A stretch of DNA of 64,000 nucleotides, taken from NCBI GenBank assembly GCA_003044455.1, contig POWY01000004.1, positions 113,355 through 177,354 on the forward strand. Direction: 5' to 3'. The position numbers and the translations under genes are program-made. A model generated the notes under the pieces. The model made no database searches and was not told where the DNA came from. It was given only the letters and a program-made list of their open reading frames with translations. The DNA comes from Neisseria bergeri (lineage in GTDB: Bacteria > Pseudomonadota > Gammaproteobacteria > Burkholderiales > Neisseriaceae). The stretch's first letter is position 1. Every line of letters begins with the position of its first letter. This document shows, in pieces, positions 45,154 to 55,434 of this stretch.

Positions 45154-47430
45154 TTATTTAGCCAATTCGGCACGCAGTTTGCGGGTTACGTTCATCATCA
45201 CTTGGAGTTGTTCCAGAGTTTCTTTCCAGCCGCGTGTTTTCAGGCCGCAGTCAGGATTCACCCACAGACGCTCAACCGGAACAACCTCGATGGCTTTACG
45301 CAGCAGGTGTTCCACTTCAGCTTCTGTCGGTACGCGCGGGCTGTGGATGTCGTAAACGCCCGGACCGATGTCGTTCGGGTATTTGAACTCGCCGAACGCA
45401 GTCAAGAGTTCCATATCGGAACGAGAAGTTTCGATGGTAATCACGTCCGCATCCATTGCAGCAATCGCAGGCAGGATGTCGTTGAACTCGGAGTAGCACA
45501 TATGGGTGTGGATTTGGGTGCTGTCTTCGCAATCGGCAGAGGACAGGCGGAAAGATTCGCCGGCCCAGTTCAGGTAGGCATCCCAATCGGCGCGTTTCAA
45601 CGGCAAGCCTTCGCGGATGGCAGGTTCGTCAATTTGGATGACTTTGATGCCGGCTTTTTCCAAATCCAATACTTCGTCGTTCAGAGCCAGTGCGATTTGT
45701 TTGCACACGGTAGCGCGCGGAATATCGTTGCGGACGAAAGACCATTGCAGGATGGTTACAGGGCCGGTCAACATACCTTTCATCGGGCGTTTGGTCAGGC
45801 TTTGTGCGTAAGTAGACCAAGCCACGGTCATGGCTTCAGGACGGCTTACGTCACCGAAAATGATAGGTGGTTTAACGCAGCGTGAGCCGTAGCTTTGTAC
45901 CCAGCCGTATTGGGTGAATGCAAAACCGCTCAACAATTCGCCGAAGTATTCGACCATGTCGTTACGCTCGGCTTCGCCGTGTACCAGTACGTCCAAGTCC
46001 AGTTTTTCTTGCTCTTCAACCACCAAGGCGATTTCTTTTTTCATCGCGGCTTCGTAATCGGCGGCAGACAGTTCGCCTTTTTTGAAGGCTGCACGTGCTT
46101 GGCGGATTTCGGTGGTTTGCGGGAAAGAACCGATATTGGTCGTCGGCAGCAGGGGCAGGTTCAACCATGCTTGTTGCGCTTTGATACGGTCGGCAAATGG
46201 AGATTTGCGTTGGTCTGCGTTGGCAGGCAGGTCGGCAAGGCGTTTGGCAACGTCTGCACGGTGAATTTCGCTGCTGTTGGCGCGTGAATCGGCAGCGGCT
46301 TGGCTGGCGGCGAGTTCTTCAGCAACAGAATCACGGCCTTCGTTCAATGCGGCTTTCAGAACGCGCAATTCTTGGGTTTTTTGCAGGGTGAATGCCAACC
46401 AAGAGTACAGGTCGGGTTTGTTGGCTTTCAGTTTTTCTTCAACTGACAAGTCAAACGGGGTGTGCAGCAGCGAGCAAGAGCTGGAAATCCACAAACGCTC
46501 GCCCAATTTGGCTTGCAGCGGCTCAACGGTTTCCAAAACTTTGTTCAGGTTGGCGCGCCAAATGTTGCGGCCGTCAATCACGCCGGCAGACAGGACTTTA
46601 TCGTAGTCGGCGAACGCGTCCAGTTGCTCAGGCGCGCGTACCAAGTCGATGTGCAGGCCGTCAACGGGCAGGGCTTTCAACAATGCGGCGTGTTCGGCAA
46701 CGGAACCGAAGTAAGTGCTCAACAGGATTTTGGCGTTGACTTTGCTCAAAGTAGCGTAAACGTCTTTGTAGGCTTCCACCCATTCTTTAGGCAGATCGAC
46801 AGCCAAAGCAGGCTCGTCGATTTGAATCCATTCGGCACCGGCTTCAACCAAAGCAGTCAGGATTTCAACGTAAACAGGCAGCAGTTTTTGCAACAGGCTC
46901 AGGCGGTTAAATTCGACTGCGCCTTTTTCTTTACCGACCCACAGGAAGGTCAGCGGGCCGACGATGGTCGGTTTGGCTTTCAGACCGAGGGCTTGGGCTT
47001 CTTTCAGTTGTTGAACGTAGTGTTTGGTGTTGGCTTTGAATTCGGTATCGGCATGGAATTCAGGCACCAAGTAGTGATAGTTGGTGTCGAACCATTTGGT
47101 CATTTCGATAGCGAATTGGTCTTTGTTACCACGCGCCAGTTGGAAGAATTGTTCCAAAGACAGGTTTTGGCTGTCGAAGCCGAAACGGGCGGGAATCGCG
47201 CCGGTAGCGACTTGCAGGTCGAGGATGTGGTCGTAGAAAGTGAAATCGCCTACGGCAACGTAATCGGCGTTGGCGGCGGCTTGGTGTTTCCAGTTTTTTT
47301 CGCGCAGGTCTTTGGCAACGTCGAGCAGCTCTTGTTCGCTGATTTCTTTGCGCCAGTATTTTTCTTGTGCGAATTTTAATTCACGGAAGGCACCGACACG
47401 CGGGAAGCCTGAGAAATGTAATGTTGTCAT
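45154..47430 (-). CDS. metE: Cobalamin-independent methionine synthase
   Basis: 758 residues from the ATG at 47430 (GGAGAG upstream). It methylates homocysteine with 5-methyltetrahydrofolate. N-terminal folate barrel starts [18 protein letters not shown]; the C-terminal barrel holds the zinc site [11 protein letters not shown] (His, Cys) and CGLKTRGW (Cys), with Glu between. It follows metF, which makes its methyl donor, after 135 bases with a DUS hairpin. It is zinc-dependent, relevant to the zinc-limited setting of the Zur genes nearby. Confidence 0.98.
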   Translation of the reverse strand: MTTLHFSGFPRVGAFRELKFAQEKYWRKEISEQELLDVAKDLREKNWKHQAAANADYVAVGDFTFYDHILDLQVATGAIPARFGFDSQNLSLEQFFQLARGNKDQFAIEMTKWFDTNYHYLVPEFHADTEFKANTKHYVQQLKEAQALGLKAKPTIVGPLTFLWVGKEKGAVEFNRLSLLQKLLPVYVEILTALVEAGAEWIQIDEPALAVDLPKEWVEAYKDVYATLSKVNAKILLSTYFGSVAEHAALLKALPVDGLHIDLVRAPEQLDAFADYDKVLSAGVIDGRNIWRANLNKVLETVEPLQAKLGERLWISSSCSLLHTPFDLSVEEKLKANKPDLYSWLAFTLQKTQELRVLKAALNEGRDSVAEELAASQAAADSRANSSEIHRADVAKRLADLPANADQRKSPFADRIKAQQAWLNLPLLPTTNIGSFPQTTEIRQARAAFKKGELSAADYEAAMKKEIALVVEEQEKLDLDVLVHGEAERNDMVEYFGELLSGFAFTQYGWVQSYGSRCVKPPIIFGDVSRPEAMTVAWSTYAQSLTKRPMKGMLTGPVTILQWSFVRNDIPRATVCKQIALALNDEVLDLEKAGIKVIQIDEPAIREGLPLKRADWDAYLNWAGESFRLSSADCEDSTQIHTHMCYSEFNDILPAIAAMDADVITIETSRSDMELLTAFGEFKYPNDIGPGVYDIHSPRVPTEAEVEHLLRKAIEVVPVERLWVNPDCGLKTRGWKETLEQLQVMMNVTRKLRAELAK

Positions 47431-47525
47431 GTTGAACTCTCCAGTTGGATTTTGTAAGGACCGGTTCAATCCGAATCGGCCGGTATTGTAAATCAGAATG
47501 GCTCGGATGGGGCGGCGTTTTGCTT

Positions 47526-47552
47526 TTCAGACGGCCTCGGATGCCGTCTGAA
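47526..47552. terminator. Mixed AG/AT DUS inverted pair between metF and metE
   Basis: TTCAGACGGCC(T) and ATGCCGTCTGAA pair imperfectly at the base of a 5-base loop, between two same-strand genes. Confidence 0.45.
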
Positions 47553-47565
47553 GCCGTTTTCGGCT

Positions 47566-48459
<894 letters not shown>

Positions 48460-48609
48460 TTATCTTTTATATGACATTTCAGGCGGTATGATAAGGTTGC
48501 ACCGAATATGAGTCAATTTCAAAATTTTCAGGTTTATGATGAAAATTTTTAATATTTAGCAAAAACCATACGCTTTTCTTGTACAAACCTTCTAAATTAT
48601 GATAAAGTT

Positions 48610-48624
48610 TGTTATGTTATAACA
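48610..48624. promoter_or_regulatory. Zur box of the L31/L36 paralogue genes
   Basis: TGTTATGTTATAACA fits TGTTATDNHATAACA perfectly and ends 18 bases before the L31 start, overlapping the likely promoter (TATGAT at 48598-48603 or TATGTT within the box). Expected to repress when zinc is ample. Confidence 0.9.
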
Positions 48625-48642
48625 CTCTAAGCAAGGCAATAT

Positions 48643-48918
48643 ATGAAACCGAATATTCATCCTGACAATTACCGGACCGTCCTTTTTTTCGACAGCAGCG
48701 CCAATGAAGGCTGGTTAATCCGCTCCTGTGCCGAAACACACGGAAAAACGATGGTTTGGACAGATGGCAAAGAATATCCGCTGTTTTCGCTGGATACTTC
48801 TTCTGCATCCCATCCCGTCTATACCGGCAAGCAGCGCAACGTCAACACCGAAGGTCGTGCCAGCAAATTCAACCAACGTTTCCAATCCGTCATGTCATCG
48901 TTTAGAAAGGACAAATAA
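48643..48918 (+). CDS. rpmE2: Ribosomal protein L31 type B (zinc-independent)
   Basis: 91 residues, [17 protein letters not shown] start typical of YkgM. It lacks the CxxC zinc pairs of standard L31. Under zinc starvation it replaces the zinc-binding L31 and frees zinc. Zur box directly upstream; the TAA overlaps the ATG of the L36 gene by one base (TAATG). Confidence 0.96.
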
Positions 48919-49043
48919 TGCAGGTTCTGTCTTCACTCAAAACTGCCAAACAACGCCACCGCGACTGCCAAATCGTCAGACGCAGGGGCAAAGTTTACGT
49001 CATCTGCAAAAGCAATCCGCGTTTTAAAGCGCGCCAACGCTGA
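48918..49043 (+). CDS. rpmJ2: Ribosomal protein L36 paralogue (zinc-independent)
   Basis: 41 residues, [20 protein letters not shown] start. Only two cysteines (17 and 30) remain, and the C-x2-C...C-x4-H zinc site of standard L36 is absent, as in YkgO. Translationally coupled to L31 (one-base overlap) and under the same Zur box. GGACAAATA inside the L31 end serves as ribosome-binding site. Confidence 0.95.
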
Positions 49044-49103
49044 CCCCCTGCCCTTCCTGCTTCGGTTGTAAATCCCCCCTGCCGCAAGCCCTTTTCATCA
49101 AAT

Positions 49104-49142
49104 ATGCCGTCTGAAACAGAAAAATAGCGTTTCAGACGGCAT
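49104..49142. terminator. DUS hairpin between rpmJ2 and the small membrane gene
   Basis: ATGCCGTCTGAAA paired with TTTCAGACGGCAT and a T-run on the right; lies between convergent genes. Confidence 0.75.
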
Positions 49143-49150
49143 TTTTTCCG

Positions 49151-49351
49151 TCAATACGAATCCGGAATGTGTTTGAAATACAGCATGACCAAATACCAAA
49201 ACAGTGTCGCGGCGGCTGCGCCAAGCAGTACCCATGCGCTGATTTTGGCGACATCGCGCAGGGCGCGTTTTTGCTTGCGGCTGAAGAGGCGGTTGATAAT
49301 CAGCGCGGCAAGTGCGAAAAAGAAAAAAATACGGAAAAGTCTGCCTATCAT
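49151..49351 (-). CDS. Small two-helix membrane protein, unknown function
   Basis: 66 residues: hydrophobic 5-20, a basic loop (RKQKRALRD), hydrophobic 37-58. Weak ribosome-binding site. Divergent from metX and convergent with the L36 gene. I do not recognise it. A longer frame through to 49517 is mostly basic low-complexity sequence and is rejected. Confidence 0.55.
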   Translation of the reverse strand: MIGRLFRIFFFFALAALIINRLFSRKQKRALRDVAKISAWVLLGAAAATLFWYLVMLYFKHIPDSY

Positions 49352-49470
49352 ATCGGGAAGCGGGGGAGGTCGTCTGAAAAAGTATGGTTCGGGCGCGGCG
49401 GCATGGAGACGGATGTTTCAGCGCGTCGGGCTGCTTGTCCGACCGTGTCAAAAAGTCATGCCGTTTGCTA

Positions 49471-49476
49471 TATAAT
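49471..49476 (+). promoter_or_regulatory. -10 element of metX
   Basis: Consensus TATAAT 33 bases ahead of the metX start; no convincing -35 at 17 bases. Confidence 0.45.
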
Positions 49477-49508
49477 AACGCTTTTCGCCGCATTTGTTGG
49501 AACAGGAT

Positions 49509-50648
49509 ATGAGTCAAAGTGCCTCAGTGGGCATTGTAACGCCCCAAAAAATTCCGTTTGAGATGCCGCTGGTTTTGGAAAACGGTAAAACTTTGCCGCG
49601 TTTCGATCTGATGATTGAAACCTACGGCGAGCTGAATGCCGAAAAAAACAATGCGGTTTTAATCTGCCATGCGCTGTCGGGCAACCATCATGTTGCGGGC
49701 AGGCATTCGGCAGAGGATAAATATGCGGGCTGGTGGGACAATATGGTCGGTCCCGGCAAACCGATTGATACGGAACGTTTTTTCGTGGTCGGTTTGAACA
49801 ATCTGGGCGGCTGCGACGGCAGCAGCGGGCCTTTGTCGATCAATCCTGAAACGGGCAGGGAATACGGCGCGGATTTTCCGGTGGTTACGGTAAAGGACTG
49901 GGTAAAATCCCAAGCCGCGCTTGCCGATTATCTCGGCATCGAACAATGGGCGGCGATTGTCGGCGGCAGCTTGGGCGGTATGCAGGCTTTGCAATGGACG
50001 ATTTCCTATCCCGAGCGCGTGCGCCATGCCTTAGTGATTGCATCTGCGCCGAAACTCTCGACGCAAAATATCGCGTTCAACGATGTAGCACGTCAGGCGA
50101 TTTTGACCGACCCCGATTTCAACGAAGGACATTACCGCAGCCACAATACCGTTCCCGCACGGGGCTTGCGGATTGCCCGAATGATGGGGCACATCACTTA
50201 TCTTGCCGAAGACGGTTTGGGCAAAAAATTCGGACGCGATTTGCGTTCAAACGGTTATCAATACGGCTACGGCGTTGAATTTGAAGTGGAATCCTATCTG
50301 CGTTATCAGGGCGACAAATTCGTCGGACGGTTCGACGCCAACACTTATCTGCTGATGACCAAAGCTTTGGACTATTTCGATCCGGCGGCGGATTTCGGTG
50401 ATAGCTTGATCCGCGCCCTGCAAAATGTGAAAGCGAAATTTTTTGTCGCCAGCTTCAGCACCGACTGGCGTTTTTCGCCCGCACGTTCCAAAGAGCTGGT
50501 CAAAGCGCTGATTGCCGCGCACAAGCCGGTGCAGTATATCGAAGTCAAATCCAACCACGGCCATGACGCCTTTTTGATGGAAGACGAAGCCTATATGCGC
50601 GCCGTAGCGGTTTATATGAACAATGTTGACAAGGATTGCCGATCATGA
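49509..50648 (+). CDS. metX: Homoserine O-acetyltransferase/succinyltransferase (MetX)
   Basis: 379 residues from ATG 49509 (GGAACAGGAT before it). Alpha/beta-hydrolase: nucleophile Ser in [13 protein letters not shown], Asp in STDWRFSP and His in NHGHDAFL. It acylates homoserine, the first committed step to methionine. Ends ATGA-overlapped with metW. Confidence 0.96.
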   Translation: MSQSASVGIVTPQKIPFEMPLVLENGKTLPRFDLMIETYGELNAEKNNAVLICHALSGNHHVAGRHSAEDKYAGWWDNMVGPGKPIDTERFFVVGLNNLGGCDGSSGPLSINPETGREYGADFPVVTVKDWVKSQAALADYLGIEQWAAIVGGSLGGMQALQWTISYPERVRHALVIASAPKLSTQNIAFNDVARQAILTDPDFNEGHYRSHNTVPARGLRIARMMGHITYLAEDGLGKKFGRDLRSNGYQYGYGVEFEVESYLRYQGDKFVGRFDANTYLLMTKALDYFDPAADFGDSLIRALQNVKAKFFVASFSTDWRFSPARSKELVKALIAAHKPVQYIEVKSNHGHDAFLMEDEAYMRAVAVYMNNVDKDCRS

Positions 50649-51226
50649 ATTTGCGCGACGATTTGCAGTTGATTTACGACTGGATTCCCGAAGGCAGCCG
50701 CGTCTTGGACTTGGGCTGCGGCGACGGCGAATTGCTGGCGGCTTTGGTGGAGCACAAAAAATGCAGCGGCTACGGCATCGAAATCGACACCGACAGCGTC
50801 ATCTCCGCCATGTCGCGCGGCGTAAACGTCATCCAAGCCGATTTGGAGCAGGGTTTGGCAGAATTTGGCGACCAGACGTTTGACGTTATCGTTTTGAGCC
50901 AAACCATCCAAGCCATGCAGAATACCGAAAAAATCCTGCGCTGTCTCATGCGCGTGGCGAAACAGGCGATTGTCAGCTTCCCGAATTTCGGCTACTGGCG
51001 CAACCGCTTCCAAATCGCCATCGGCGGTCATATGCCGGTTTCCGAGCGCATGCCCTACCATTGGTACGACACGCCGAATATCCATTGGTGTACGCTCAAA
51101 GACTTTGATTTATTGTGCGCCAAAAACAAAATCCGCGTCCTCGAGCGCGCGGTCATGACGGGTAACAAACAGGTCAAACATTTCCCCAACCTGTTGGGTA
51201 GCTTGGCGTTTTACCGCGTCGGGTAA
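50645..51226 (+). CDS. metW: Methionine biosynthesis protein MetW
   Basis: 193 residues, start overlapping the metX stop (ATGA); an ATG three codons earlier is possible. SAM-methyltransferase-like fold with [12 protein letters not shown]. MetW is nearly always paired with metX and is needed for its activity in several Proteobacteria. Cytoplasmic. Confidence 0.95.
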   Translation: MNLRDDLQLIYDWIPEGSRVLDLGCGDGELLAALVEHKKCSGYGIEIDTDSVISAMSRGVNVIQADLEQGLAEFGDQTFDVIVLSQTIQAMQNTEKILRCLMRVAKQAIVSFPNFGYWRNRFQIAIGGHMPVSERMPYHWYDTPNIHWCTLKDFDLLCAKNKIRVLERAVMTGNKQVKHFPNLLGSLAFYRVG

Positions 51227-51280
51227 GATGGGTTGAGCACCTTGTTGGCAATAACAAGGTTCTTCGGTTCTATTAACAAC

Positions 51281-51320
51281 AGGCCGTCTGAAAAATGAAA
51301 CGGCAGATTTCAGACGGCCT
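51281..51320. terminator. DUS (AG type) hairpin after metXW
   Basis: AGGCCGTCTGAAA and TTTCAGACGGCCT with a T-run (TTTTT) on the right, 55 bases past metW; a good plus-strand terminator. The next lipoprotein gene starts only 22 bases later. Confidence 0.75.
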
Positions 51321-51342
51321 TTTTAATATTGGAAACAATAGA

Positions 51343-52179
51343 ATGAAAAACAAAACGTCATCACTTCCCTTATTGCTTGCCGCCATGATGCTGACCGCGT
51401 GTTCCCCGAGCAAAGAAGATAAAACAAAAGAAATCGGCGCATCCACCGCTCCGTCCCCAGCATCTGCCGCTTCGCCCCAATCCGATTTGGAACCGGCTGC
51501 ATCCGCCCCTGATAACGTCAAGCAAGCAGAAAGCTCGCCTCCTTCAAATTGCACCGACTTACACCGCACCACCGGCATTGACGATCTCATGCAACAAATC
51601 GCCGAACACATCGACTCGGACTGTCTGTTTGCCCTTTCCCATCACGAACTGGAAACCCGTTTCGGCTTACCCGGCGGCGGCTATGACAACATACAGCGGC
51701 TGCTGTTTCCCGACATCAGCCCTGAAGATCCCGACTACCATCAGAAAATCATACAGGCAATTGAAGACTTGCATTACGGAACGCGCACTATCAGCCGGCA
51801 GGCACAAGATGCCATAATGGAACAGGAACGCCGCCTCCGAGAAGCGACGCTGCTGCTGACACAGGGCAGTCAAGAAACCCGCGGACAAGGCGAGGAACCG
51901 AAACGCGCACGTTATTTTGAAGTTTCGGCAACATCTTCCTATTTGAGCCGGCACAACAACGGACTTGGCGGCAATTTCCAATACATCGGCCAATTGCCCG
52001 GCTATCTGAAAATACACGGAGAAATGCTTGAAAACCAATCACTCTTCCGGCTGTCCAACCGTGAACGCAATCCCGACAAACCGTTTTTAGACATCCATTT
52101 TGACGAAAATGGCAAAATCACGCGTATTGTCGTTTACGAAAAAAATATCTACTTCAATCCAAACTTGGGGCGAAGATAA
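51343..52179 (+). CDS. Lipoprotein, unknown function
   Basis: 278 residues. Signal MKNKTSSLPLLLAAMMLTAC with lipobox MLTAC, then a Ser/Ala/Pro-rich linker (~25-65). The body has no domain I recognise; residues near 75-85 (TTGIDDLMQQIAEHID) and the C-terminal SNRERNPDKPFLDIHFDENGKI look folded. Monocistronic between hairpins. GGAAAC precedes the ATG. Confidence 0.8.
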   Translation: MKNKTSSLPLLLAAMMLTACSPSKEDKTKEIGASTAPSPASAASPQSDLEPAASAPDNVKQAESSPPSNCTDLHRTTGIDDLMQQIAEHIDSDCLFALSHHELETRFGLPGGGYDNIQRLLFPDISPEDPDYHQKIIQAIEDLHYGTRTISRQAQDAIMEQERRLREATLLLTQGSQETRGQGEEPKRARYFEVSATSSYLSRHNNGLGGNFQYIGQLPGYLKIHGEMLENQSLFRLSNRERNPDKPFLDIHFDENGKITRIVVYEKNIYFNPNLGRR

Positions 52180-52216
52180 AAAAATGCCGTCTGAAACGTT
52201 TTCAGACGGCATTTTT
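52179..52216. terminator. DUS hairpin between convergent genes (lipoprotein / efp)
   Basis: AAAATGCCGTCTGAAA and its complement, flanked by A and T runs, short loop. Confidence 0.8.
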
Positions 52217-52228
52217 CAATGCGGCAAA

Positions 52229-52789
52229 TCAGGCGCGTTTGCGGAATTCGCCGGTACGGGTATCGATTTCGACTTTGTCGCCGTTTTCGATGTAAGACAT
52301 CACTTGGATTTCAGTGCCGCCGACCAGGCGTGCGGTTTTCATCACTTTGCCGGAAGTATCGCCTTTGACGGCAGGCTCGGTGTACTCGACTTCGCGCACG
52401 ATGATGGTGGGCAGTTCGACAGAAATGGGATTGCCTTCATAGAAGGTAACTTCGCATTGGTCTTCCATACCGTCAACGATGAATTTCAACGCGTCGCCGA
52501 TGTTGTCGGCTTCGATTTCGTATTGGTTGAATTCTTCGTCCATAAAGACGTACATCGGGTCGGCAAAATAGCTGTACGTACAGTTTTTGCGGGACAGGAT
52601 GACCACGTCGAATTTGTCGTCGGCTTTGTAAATGGTTTCGGAAGCCGCGCCGGTCAGCAGGTTTTTCAGTTTCATGCTGACTTTGGCGGAAGAGCGGCCG
52701 CCTTTGATGTATTCGGTTTTTTGAACGACCATAGGATCGTTGCCGACCATAAATACATTGCCGGCGCGCAGTTCTTGTGCTGTTTTCAT
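52229..52789 (-). CDS. efp: Elongation factor P
   Basis: 186 residues. It relieves ribosome stalling at polyproline. Tip of domain I is GG-R32-SSAK: arginine at position 32 marks the rhamnosylated class, not the lysine class modified by EpmA. The enzyme for that, EarP, is encoded 42 bases upstream on the same strand. C-terminal [17 protein letters not shown] is conserved. Confidence 0.98.
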   Translation of the reverse strand: MKTAQELRAGNVFMVGNDPMVVQKTEYIKGGRSSAKVSMKLKNLLTGAASETIYKADDKFDVVILSRKNCTYSYFADPMYVFMDEEFNQYEIEADNIGDALKFIVDGMEDQCEVTFYEGNPISVELPTIIVREVEYTEPAVKGDTSGKVMKTARLVGGTEIQVMSYIENGDKVEIDTRTGEFRKRA

Positions 52790-52831
52790 TGTGATTTTCC
52801 AATCAAATCGGTTGTCGTAAAATGCGCTATT

Positions 52832-53983
52832 CTAGCGTATTTTTTGATGCTTTGAAACAAAGGCGGCAAGTTTTTCGGATGCGGAAGGCTGCCCGAAAAG
52901 ATAACGGCTCCAATCCTCCGCGCTTTGCCGCCAGCCGTTTTGATGTTGTTGCAGGATTTGCCAACATTCGAGGCGTTGCGTGGCGGATAAAGCCCCTCCG
53001 CCGTTGAGGTCGTCCGAAAGGCGGCGGTGCGCCCGGGCGGTTTCGGGCGTGTAGAAACCGTGTGCCTTATCCCAAAAGGCGTGGAGTTTGTCGAGATGGA
53101 CATTCTCGTCTTGCGGATAGATGTGCCAAAAGAAGGGTTTGCCCGCAAGCTGGGCGCGCACGAAACTGTCTTCGCCGCGGATGACGGCGCAGTCGGCGAG
53201 GTGCAGCAGTTGGTCGAAATCCTGTTGCGGCACGAACGGGATTTTGACGAGGCGGACGGATGCCGTCTGAAAAACATCGCCGTCGTTTTGCAGGGCATCT
53301 TGCGGAATAACGCCGCTTTGTTTGAGGCTGTCGATGATTTGCGTACCCGCCAATAGTAGGGTCAGCGTGCCGCCTGCCTGTTGCCATATGTCCAGCCACT
53401 TTGCCCAAACATCGCTCCGATAGCCGAAAAGCAGCCATTCGGGGGCGTTTTTTTCGGGAAGCATCAGCCGCTGACGCAGGGCTTCGGTATCGAAACGGAC
53501 GGCATCGCGGTAATCGCGTTCGCGTATCAATCCGCCGCTTTTTTCGCCGAAACCCATAAACCAAAAATATTTTTGAACGCCCTCCTGCGGCGAAGGCATC
53601 AGGTGCAGCCTTTCATTGCTTTCTTCCGCGCTCAAATATTCCCAATTCAGCCAAAGCGGTTTGTGTCGGCGGATAATGCCCAACACATTTTCAGGCAGGT
53701 CGCAGGCAAAAGTTTCGATGACGGCATCGGGAACGGGCGCGGTATTAATGTCTGCCGCATCAGAATGCCAAGTGCGGACATGAATATCCTGATGAACGCA
53801 GGGAACATCGGGCAAATCAGGGCAAAGCGCACGCAAGGCGGACACATCGTCCGTCCACAAATGCACCTGCCAACCGAGTTCACGGTGCAAAACACGGGCA
53901 AGCCGCCACGAAACGCCGATGTCGCCGAAATTGTCGATAACGTTGCAAAAAATCCAACAAACAGGAAAAGCGTGTGTATTCAT
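52832..53983 (-). CDS. earP: EF-P arginine rhamnosyltransferase EarP
   Basis: 383 residues, DUF2331. It transfers rhamnose from dTDP-L-rhamnose to Arg32 of EF-P. N-terminal VIDNFGDIGVSWRLAR holds the catalytic Asp residues, and VIRGEDSFVRAQLAGKPFFWHIYPQ the nucleotide-sugar site with its Glu. GT-B fold. It forms an operon with efp. Upstream is a hairpin in a foreign DUS dialect. Without EarP the Arg32-type EF-P is poorly active. Confidence 0.95.
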   Translation of the reverse strand: MNTHAFPVCWIFCNVIDNFGDIGVSWRLARVLHRELGWQVHLWTDDVSALRALCPDLPDVPCVHQDIHVRTWHSDAADINTAPVPDAVIETFACDLPENVLGIIRRHKPLWLNWEYLSAEESNERLHLMPSPQEGVQKYFWFMGFGEKSGGLIRERDYRDAVRFDTEALRQRLMLPEKNAPEWLLFGYRSDVWAKWLDIWQQAGGTLTLLLAGTQIIDSLKQSGVIPQDALQNDGDVFQTASVRLVKIPFVPQQDFDQLLHLADCAVIRGEDSFVRAQLAGKPFFWHIYPQDENVHLDKLHAFWDKAHGFYTPETARAHRRLSDDLNGGGALSATQRLECWQILQQHQNGWRQSAEDWSRYLFGQPSASEKLAAFVSKHQKIR

Positions 53984-53993
53984 AAAAGACTCG

Positions 53994-54023
53994 AGGTCGT
54001 CTGAAATCGGTTTCAGACGACCT
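53994..54023. terminator. Hairpin of the N. mucosa-type DUS dialect
   Basis: AGGTCGTCTGAA (53994-54005) and its complement TTCAGACGACCT (54012-54023). This is the AG-mucDUS dialect rather than the native GCCGTCTGAA. It terminates the gene at 54032 on the minus strand. Confidence 0.75.
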
Positions 54024-54031
54024 TTTCACAA

Positions 54032-54310
54032 CTAAAACGCGCCGAAATAGTGGAACAAATACACAATCAGCAAAACGATTGGAATAAACAGCAGCATGGT
54101 TTGACGTTTTAAATCAAACTCTTGCTTAAGATGATGCTTGATGGTTTCGAAGAGGATGAATTTGAACAAAAACGTCGCTTCACAGGCAAGGATGATGCCG
54201 TTAATCAGATGCTGGGGTTTGTCTTCGGGCGGATTGGCGGCGAACACGGCAAGCGTTATTAAAGGTATCAAGCAGACGGCGAGCCAGCGGACAAGCAGGT
54301 TTCGGGACAT
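54032..54310 (-). CDS. Small membrane protein, unknown function
   Basis: 92 residues from the ATG at 54310 (MSRNLLVRWLAV...). Three hydrophobic segments (about 6-24, 37-52, 70-88). No good ribosome-binding site; starts at 54340 or 54355 are also possible. Upstream of earP on the same strand, separated by the hairpin. I do not recognise it. Confidence 0.6.
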   Translation of the reverse strand: MSRNLLVRWLAVCLIPLITLAVFAANPPEDKPQHLINGIILACEATFLFKFILFETIKHHLKQEFDLKRQTMLLFIPIVLLIVYLFHYFGAF

Positions 54311-54457
54311 TGCAAGGCTTTCAAAAAAGCAAAACGCCATTATCGCCCCAAGCACGCGCCTTGTCTAACGGACGCGCCGGCGATGCCGTCTGAAGCCTTG
54401 CCGCAGGAAAATGCGGTGCTTCCGCAAACCAAAATATAAGGGCGGCGCGCTTTCCGT

Positions 54458-54463
54458 TATAAT
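54458..54463 (+). promoter_or_regulatory. -10 element of miaA
   Basis: Consensus TATAAT 26 bases ahead of the miaA ATG; -35 not evident. Confidence 0.4.
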
Positions 54464-54489
54464 CCGTATTTTTCCAAACCCGAAACATT

Positions 54490-55431
54490 ATGCCGCACCC
54501 GAAAGCCTTTGCCCTGCTCGGCCCGACCGCCGGAGGAAAAACCGCGCTCGCCCTCAAAATCGCCGAAACCCTGCCCGTCGAAATCATCAGCCTCGATTCC
54601 GCGCTGGTTTACCGCGACATGGACATCGGCACGGCGAAACCGTCCGCCTCCGAACGCGCCTTTGTCCCGCACCACCTTATCGACATCATCCCTCCTACCG
54701 AATCATACAGTGCCGCCCGTTTTGTCGAAGACTGCACGCGTCTGATCGGCGAAATCACGGCGCGGGGAAAATGTCCGCTGATTGTCGGAGGCACAATGAT
54801 GTATTTCCGCGCCCTGACCCAAGGTTTGAACGATTTGCCCGAGGCCGATGCCTGCCTGCGTGCCGACTTGGACGAACAAAAACAAATGTACGGATTGGAT
54901 TTTCTCTACCGCACCCTGCAAAAAGTCGACCCTGAAACAGCATACCGTCTGAAACCGAACGACAGCCAGCGCATCGGACGCGCCCTTGAAGTCTATTACC
55001 TGACCGGCAGACCGATGAGCGCGCACCTGAACGGACTGCCCGAACACACCCTGCCCTTCGAACTCTACACCGCCGCACTGATTCCCGAAAACCGCGCCCG
55101 CCTGCATGAAAACATCGCCCTGCGTTTCCACCTGATGCTTGAACAGGGCTTTATCGGCGAAGTAGAAAACCTGCGCCGCCTCTATCCCAGCCTGACCTCC
55201 GACTCCCCTGCCATCCGCTGCGTCGGCTACCGTCAGGCGTGGGAACACCTCGACGGCGCAACCGACAGACAAACCTTCATCGAAAAAGGCATTGCCGCCA
55301 CGCGCCAACTTGCCAAACGCCAACTGACTTGGTTGCGCAAAACACCTTTAGACTGCGTTGCCGACCCGTTTTCAGACGGCACTTCAGGCACGCGCCTGAT
55401 TGAGGCGGCAAAACGGTTTTTCGGTGCATAA
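54490..55431 (+). CDS. miaA: tRNA dimethylallyltransferase
   Basis: 313 residues. It adds an isopentenyl group to A37 of tRNAs reading UNN codons. P-loop [10 protein letters not shown] (11-20), [18 protein letters not shown] and [12 protein letters not shown] are family marks. No Shine-Dalgarno is seen. tadA follows 3 bases after its stop: two tRNA modification genes in one unit. Confidence 0.97.
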   Translation: MPHPKAFALLGPTAGGKTALALKIAETLPVEIISLDSALVYRDMDIGTAKPSASERAFVPHHLIDIIPPTESYSAARFVEDCTRLIGEITARGKCPLIVGGTMMYFRALTQGLNDLPEADACLRADLDEQKQMYGLDFLYRTLQKVDPETAYRLKPNDSQRIGRALEVYYLTGRPMSAHLNGLPEHTLPFELYTAALIPENRARLHENIALRFHLMLEQGFIGEVENLRRLYPSLTSDSPAIRCVGYRQAWEHLDGATDRQTFIEKGIAATRQLAKRQLTWLRKTPLDCVADPFSDGTSGTRLIEAAKRFFGA

Positions 55432-55434
55432 ACT

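Noticed and set aside
49098..49517. 139-codon frame overlapping the small membrane gene near metX
   Set aside because: Different frame from the two-helix protein, basic low-complexity sequence, and it overlaps the metX start.
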